Positions 6,409-7,001 of a stretch of 7,001 bases of DNA are shown one piece after another (positions within the stretch are counted from its first letter, which is position 1; every line of letters begins with the position of its first letter). The stretch comes from Flavobacteriales bacterium. Its GTDB lineage: Bacteria > Bacteroidota > Bacteroidia > Flavobacteriales_D > Sanyastnellaceae. Below the pieces are notes generated by a model. The model made no database searches and was not told the origin of the DNA. It was given only the letters and a program-made list of their open reading frames with translations. The stretch covers positions 1 through 7,001 of the forward strand of contig JAPKAW010000093.1 in the NCBI GenBank assembly GCA_028825055.1. The letters are read 5' to 3'. The translations under genes and the position numbers were made by a program.

Positions 6409-7001
6409 TTACTCCGGACAACCCGTTCCGAACGTAGCCAAGAACTGAAGCAAGTCAGCCGTTGACACGATACCATCTTCGTTCAAGTCAGCAGGACAGC
6501 TGTCGACAAAATCAAACTCGCACAAGCCACTTTCCATGGTCGCCATCTCGTCGTAGTTCTCCGCATCTAGATACATGCAGCCATAGCAACTAAAGTCACA
6601 AGAACCGTCGTCAAAGAAAGCCCCAGCTGCATAGTTGCAGGCCGTTCCATCTGTACAACCAAAGGCAGATGAGTTGGGAGCTCCAGGAGTTCCGTTGTCA
6701 ACCCAACTAGCTTGCCAGTTGTCTGAATCGTCATTGTTCAAATCCGTTTGAACCAATTCCAATGTCGAACAACCACCGTCTGGGCTTTGAATCAAAACGT
6801 TGCCCAAAACAGCAACCGTTTGTGAAGGCCAAGCGCCACCATCATCATAAGTCACGGCATCGATCATGTTGCCAAATCCATCTTCGATGCTCACCGCTTC
6901 TCCACTGTTGGAGAAGTTGCCCAAATCCATCTGGAACACCTGCACTCCCAAACCACTATAGTTTGCTGTACCTGCATCCGAAACGGTCATCAAGAAATAT
7001 T
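6409..7001 (-). CDS. C-terminal part of a secreted lamin-tail-domain protein with Cys-rich repeats and a dockerin-like end (5' part outside window)
   Basis: The frame is open through the right edge; the TTG at 6993 is only an internal codon, so about 197 C-terminal residues are visible. Counting from that TTG, residues 1-107 look like the end of a lamin-tail (LTD) domain: FSNSGEAVSIEDGFGNMIDAV (28-48), a Trp-Pro turn, STLELVQ, then NWQASWVDNGTPGAPN (92-107). Two related Cys-rich units follow, FGCTDGTACNYAAGAF... (111-134) and YGCMYLDAENYDEMAT... (137-160), each ending Gly-x-Cys-x-Phe. The last 29 residues contain CPADLNEDGIVSTADLLQFL, an EF-hand or dockerin-like calcium loop, and finish FGTGCPE. 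The protein is acidic and disulfide-capable, as expected of an exported protein. I see no ordinary type IX C-terminal sorting domain. The substrate or partner is unknown. LTD proteins in this phylum often carry nuclease or adhesion domains upstream, which cannot be judged here. Confidence 0.85.
   Translation of the reverse strand, partial: YFLMTVSDAGTANYSGLGVQVFQMDLGNFSNSGEAVSIEDGFGNMIDAVTYDDGGAWPSQTVAVLGNVLIQSPDGGCSTLELVQTDLNNDDSDNWQASWVDNGTPGAPNSSAFGCTDGTACNYAAGAFFDDGSCDFSCYGCMYLDAENYDEMATMESGLCEFDFVDSCPADLNEDGIVSTADLLQFLATFGTGCPE
6514..6663 (-). repeat. Two diverged Cys-rich protein repeat units
   Basis: Within the secreted protein, codons for FGCTDGTACNYAAGAF... (6592-6663) and YGCMYLDAENYDEMAT... 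(6514-6585) align as 24-residue units sharing Gly-Cys, an Asn-Tyr near the middle and Gly-x-Cys-(Asp/Glu)-Phe at the end. They are separated by two codons. The similarity is at protein level; the DNA has diverged. Such tandem units with the core ACNY...A...DDGSC are frequent near the ends of large exported flavobacterial proteins, to my knowledge without an assigned function. Confidence 0.65.

Noticed and set aside
6988..6993. Start of the right-end minus-strand gene near 6990
   Set aside because: The frame continues open to 7001 and the visible protein begins in the middle of a lamin-tail domain, so the gene is cut by the window.

Overview
The window reads as chromosomal DNA of a Bacteroidetes bacterium, most likely order Flavobacteriales but outside the classic Flavobacteriaceae (Crocinitomicaceae, Schleiferiaceae or Cryomorphaceae type). 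The evidence is a gliding-motility lipoprotein of the GldJ type, what looks like the tail of a PorP/SprF outer-membrane protein, lipoproteins with short signal peptides, no clear Shine-Dalgarno sites, promoter-like TAnnTTTG boxes, and a secreted protein that ends in Cys-rich repeats plus a DLNEDG-type C-terminus. The family-level placement is inference.

Layout. Positions 2-100 (+) hold the 3' end of a probable porP/sprF-like gene. Positions 193-1929 (+) encode GldJ, followed by a clear intrinsic terminator. Positions 2027-3364 (+) encode MurF, the last cytoplasmic ligase making the UDP-MurNAc-pentapeptide. Positions 3416-4687 (+) encode tyrosyl-tRNA synthetase, with a -7 box just before its ATG. 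A LuxE-like acyl-protein synthetase is encoded convergently on the minus strand at 4699-5784. Divergent from it, 57 bp away, is a small predicted lipoprotein gene (5842-6351, +). A bidirectional terminator separates that gene from the 3' part of a large secreted protein gene on the minus strand (6409 to the window end, 5' part outside). No intergenic gap exceeds 100 bp and there are no gene-free stretches.

How the genes relate. The left end belongs to the type IX secretion and gliding machinery, with gldJ next to murF as I recall from Flavobacterium johnsoniae. murF and tyrS are housekeeping genes. The LuxE-like gene has no luxC or luxD partner here, so its acyl acceptor and purpose are unknown. 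The two genes at the right end encode envelope or exported proteins. No mobile element, CRISPR array, tRNA or rRNA was seen. I do not see a clearly new multi-gene system. The most interesting items are the orphan LuxE-like enzyme, the nested inverted repeats over the end of the first gene, the possibly leaderless tyrS promoter, and the C-terminal architecture of the secreted protein.
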